A stretch of DNA of 6,858 bases from positions 1-6,858 of the forward strand of contig JAFVWD010000116.1 of NCBI GenBank assembly GCA_017501865.1. The letters are read 5' to 3'. Under the pieces are notes generated by a model that had not been told where the DNA came from, searched no databases, and worked only from the letters and a program-made list of their open reading frames with translations. Origin of the DNA: Clostridia bacterium (GTDB lineage: Bacteria; Bacillota; Clostridia; Oscillospirales; Acutalibacteraceae). The position numbers and the translations under genes are program-made. Shown in pieces: positions 5,494 to 6,858 of this stretch (position 1 is its first letter; every line of letters starts with the position of its first letter).

Positions 5494-6429
5494 TTAATCT
5501 TCTAACAACCAGTTAATGCAACCTGTTACCGGTGCCGCTGTGAGTTTTATAAAATCGTATTTTTTATTTGTTCTTGTGTGTAAAAGCTCGCTCATTCTGT
5601 TTATATAAACATCTGAAGGAAGCTTTGTGTGCATTGAACCGGAAAGAACAACAGTCACTGTTTCTTCATTGAACTGCATTTTCTTAATGTGACCTTCAAT
5701 AAAGTCTGCACCGCGCTGTGCCATTTCTTCAATAACCTCAAGTGCAGCCTCATCACCCTGATTTGCTGCATCAAAAAAGCTACCTATAAGCACACGTATA
5801 AATGCCTCACTTTTTTCTTCGTCTTCAACAATCTGAATTGAATCGAGCAAAGTATCTCTGTCCTTTATGCCTAACTTTTCAGTAAGCATAGCAGTAATTT
5901 TGCTTTCGCGTTTGCCTAAGCACACATCATCGTAAACGATTCTGAAGGTTTCGTTTGCAACCCAGTGTCCGTTACCCTTATCGCCTGAAAGTCTGTCAAA
6001 GCCACCTATCTGAAGCATTTCGCCACGACTGTCAATTGAGTTACAGCAAGTACCTGTTCCGCAGTTATAGCCTATAGCTGCACCGGCTTTACCGCCTGCT
6101 TTAATAACAATGAAGCCGTCATTATAAATTCTGAAATCCTTAAGACCGCGCTTTGTTAATTCTTCGCACATAGCATCGTGCTGATAAGGATGGTCAATAC
6201 CTGCAAGACCCATAAGCATTCCGCTTATATCCTCACGGGATTTACCTGTCTTTTTAAGAAGCTCATCGACACCCGCTGTAATTATATCTGCCGCCTGAGG
6301 AAAGCTGCCTTCCATATTTTCGTGGTTAGAGGCAGGACCCTCGTGGAGCTCTAACATATTTTTATTTTCATCAAAAAGTGCAAATGCAGTTTTTGTTCCG
6401 CCACCGTCAACACCAATATAATACTTCAT
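5494..6429 (-). CDS. BadF/BadG-type sugar kinase (N-acetylglucosamine kinase-like)
   Basis: A 311-residue member of the ASKHA fold, BadF/BadG/BcrA/BcrD branch. Firmicute members phosphorylate N-acetylglucosamine, N-acetylmuramate or glucosamine with ATP. Visible motifs are phosphate-1 GVDGGGTKT (6-14), the substrate-side GPASNHENM (31-39), GLAGID (74-79), the catalytic-base region YNDG (102-105, Asp104), phosphate-2 GYNCGTGTCCNS (120-131), DRLSGDKGNGHW (145-156) and the adenosine-side VVLSGSMHTK (260-269). Phosphate-2 departs from the usual SGTGS, reading CGTGT followed by two cysteines, and the adenosine motif reads SGS where GG is usual. These changes look tolerable but notable. There is no activation-related Fe-S motif, so a reductase-activase role is unlikely. 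The ATG at 6427-6429 has GGAG 8 bases upstream, 19 bases below the GH109-like gene. Standing beside a GH4 enzyme, it may phosphorylate a disaccharide or glycoside as well as a monosaccharide, which is inference. Confidence 0.9.
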   Translation of the reverse strand: MKYYIGVDGGGTKTAFALFDENKNMLELHEGPASNHENMEGSFPQAADIITAGVDELLKKTGKSREDISGMLMGLAGIDHPYQHDAMCEELTKRGLKDFRIYNDGFIVIKAGGKAGAAIGYNCGTGTCCNSIDSRGEMLQIGGFDRLSGDKGNGHWVANETFRIVYDDVCLGKRESKITAMLTEKLGIKDRDTLLDSIQIVEDEEKSEAFIRVLIGSFFDAANQGDEAALEVIEEMAQRGADFIEGHIKKMQFNEETVTVVLSGSMHTKLPSDVYINRMSELLHTRTNKKYDFIKLTAAPVTGCINWLLED

Positions 6430-6448
6430 AACTATTTCTCCGGATTAA

Positions 6449-6858
6449 TTATTTTTCTTTATGCTCTTCACTTACTTCGCATACCTCATTAAGGCAATAT
6501 GTACCTTTTCTGTATGGCTCTCTGTCAATCCATCTGCCGTTTGTAAAGTCAGGTACTGCAACAGGCGCACCGCCTAATGCAACAGATTGCTCAGAAAGAC
6601 AAGTAACTGCCATCCACGCAGCAGTATCATAAACATCAATAGGCGAGCTACCGTGATTAAGACTGTCTACATAAGAGGAAAGAACTAAGAAGTCCATACC
6701 GCCATGACCTGCCTTTATGCCGTCATTTTCATATGCCTGCCAGAGCGGATGCTCATATTTTTCTCTCCAGGTTTTAAAAGAATCCCACTCATGCGGTTTT
6801 TCTGACTGGCCTTCTATGTAAATTCTGCCGTAGCCGTCAGGAGCTTCTTCGTAAATAC
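6449..6858 (-). CDS. GH109-like Gfo/Idh/MocA-family protein, C-terminal part (runs off window)
   Basis: The frame is open from the window edge to a TAA at 6449-6451 and gives the last 135 residues of a larger protein. The methionine at 6697 is internal, since matching sequence continues upstream with IYEEAPDGYGRIYIEG at the window edge. The block KAGHGGMDFLVLSSYVDSL, then PIDVYDTAAWMAVTCLSEQS, VALGGAPVAVPDFTNGRW and a short charged tail, are typical of the C-terminal domain of GH109 and related NAD(P)-dependent Gfo/Idh/MocA proteins. GH109 enzymes (alpha-N-acetylgalactosaminidases) keep tightly bound NAD and use a redox-elimination mechanism. The Rossmann domain lies outside the window, so glycosidase and dehydrogenase roles cannot be told apart here. 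It is the most upstream visible gene of unit 1, and the operon promoter must lie beyond the window. Confidence 0.85.
   Translation of the reverse strand, partial: IYEEAPDGYGRIYIEGQSEKPHEWDSFKTWREKYEHPLWQAYENDGIKAGHGGMDFLVLSSYVDSLNHGSSPIDVYDTAAWMAVTCLSEQSVALGGAPVAVPDFTNGRWIDREPYRKGTYCLNEVCEVSEEHKEK

Noticed and set aside
5494..6429. Dehydratase activase (HgdC/BadF activator) role for the BadF-family protein
   Set aside because: The conserved cluster-binding cysteine motif of activases was not seen, the protein is longer than typical activases, and the neighbours are sugar enzymes rather than a 2-hydroxyacyl-CoA dehydratase.
6449..6697. A free-standing 82-residue gene starting at the ATG at 6697
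   Set aside because: The same frame stays open to 6858 and its translation upstream keeps matching the GH109-like family, including GHGG directly before that methionine, so it is an internal codon of a longer gene.

Overview
The window looks like a low-GC Gram-positive chromosome, most likely a gut-type Clostridia (Ruminococcaceae/Lachnospiraceae-like). This rests on AT-rich coding sequence, purine-rich Shine-Dalgarno sites, tightly packed co-directional genes, and protein types common in that group (GH4 with a BadF-type sugar kinase, WbqC, DegT). The taxon is an inference. All eight supported genes lie on the minus strand, so transcription runs from high to low coordinates. There are two transcription units separated by a hairpin terminator and a well-formed promoter.

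Unit 1 (6858 down to 3590) looks like a glycan-use operon. It begins with the C-terminal 135 residues of a GH109-like Gfo/Idh/MocA protein that runs off the window. Next come a BadF/BadG-type N-acetylglucosamine-kinase-like sugar kinase, a complete GH4 6-phospho-glycosidase, and a small membrane-anchored protein of unknown function. Gaps are 17-24 bases. The likely logic is that sugars or disaccharides are phosphorylated in the cytosol by the kinase and cleaved by the NAD-dependent GH4 enzyme, while the GH109-like protein handles another linkage by NAD-dependent chemistry. The unit ends at a near-perfect inverted repeat (3544-3582).

Unit 2 (promoter at 3502-3530, genes from 3445 down past base 1) looks like part of a surface-polysaccharide or glycoprotein-sugar operon. 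It holds a WbqC-family protein, a NeuD/PglD-like sugar N/O-acyltransferase, an acyl-CoA carboxylase carboxyltransferase (PccB/MmdA type), and the N-terminal 145 residues of a DegT/DnrJ/EryC1/StrS sugar aminotransferase that runs off the window. Gaps are 14-28 bases. Aminotransferase plus acyltransferase is the usual pair for making an N-acylated amino sugar. The unusual part is the carboxyltransferase between them, which suggests the acyl donor may be a carboxylated acyl-CoA such as malonyl- or methylmalonyl-CoA. The acyltransferase also lacks the histidine that PglD uses as general base, and the carboxyltransferase has a cysteine at the position that helps set acyl-CoA choice in PccB. Together these make unit 2 the best candidate for an undescribed sugar-modification pathway, though the chemistry is inferred.

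No tRNA, rRNA, CRISPR array, insertion sequence or phage gene was seen, and no gene-free stretch exceeds about 150 bases.
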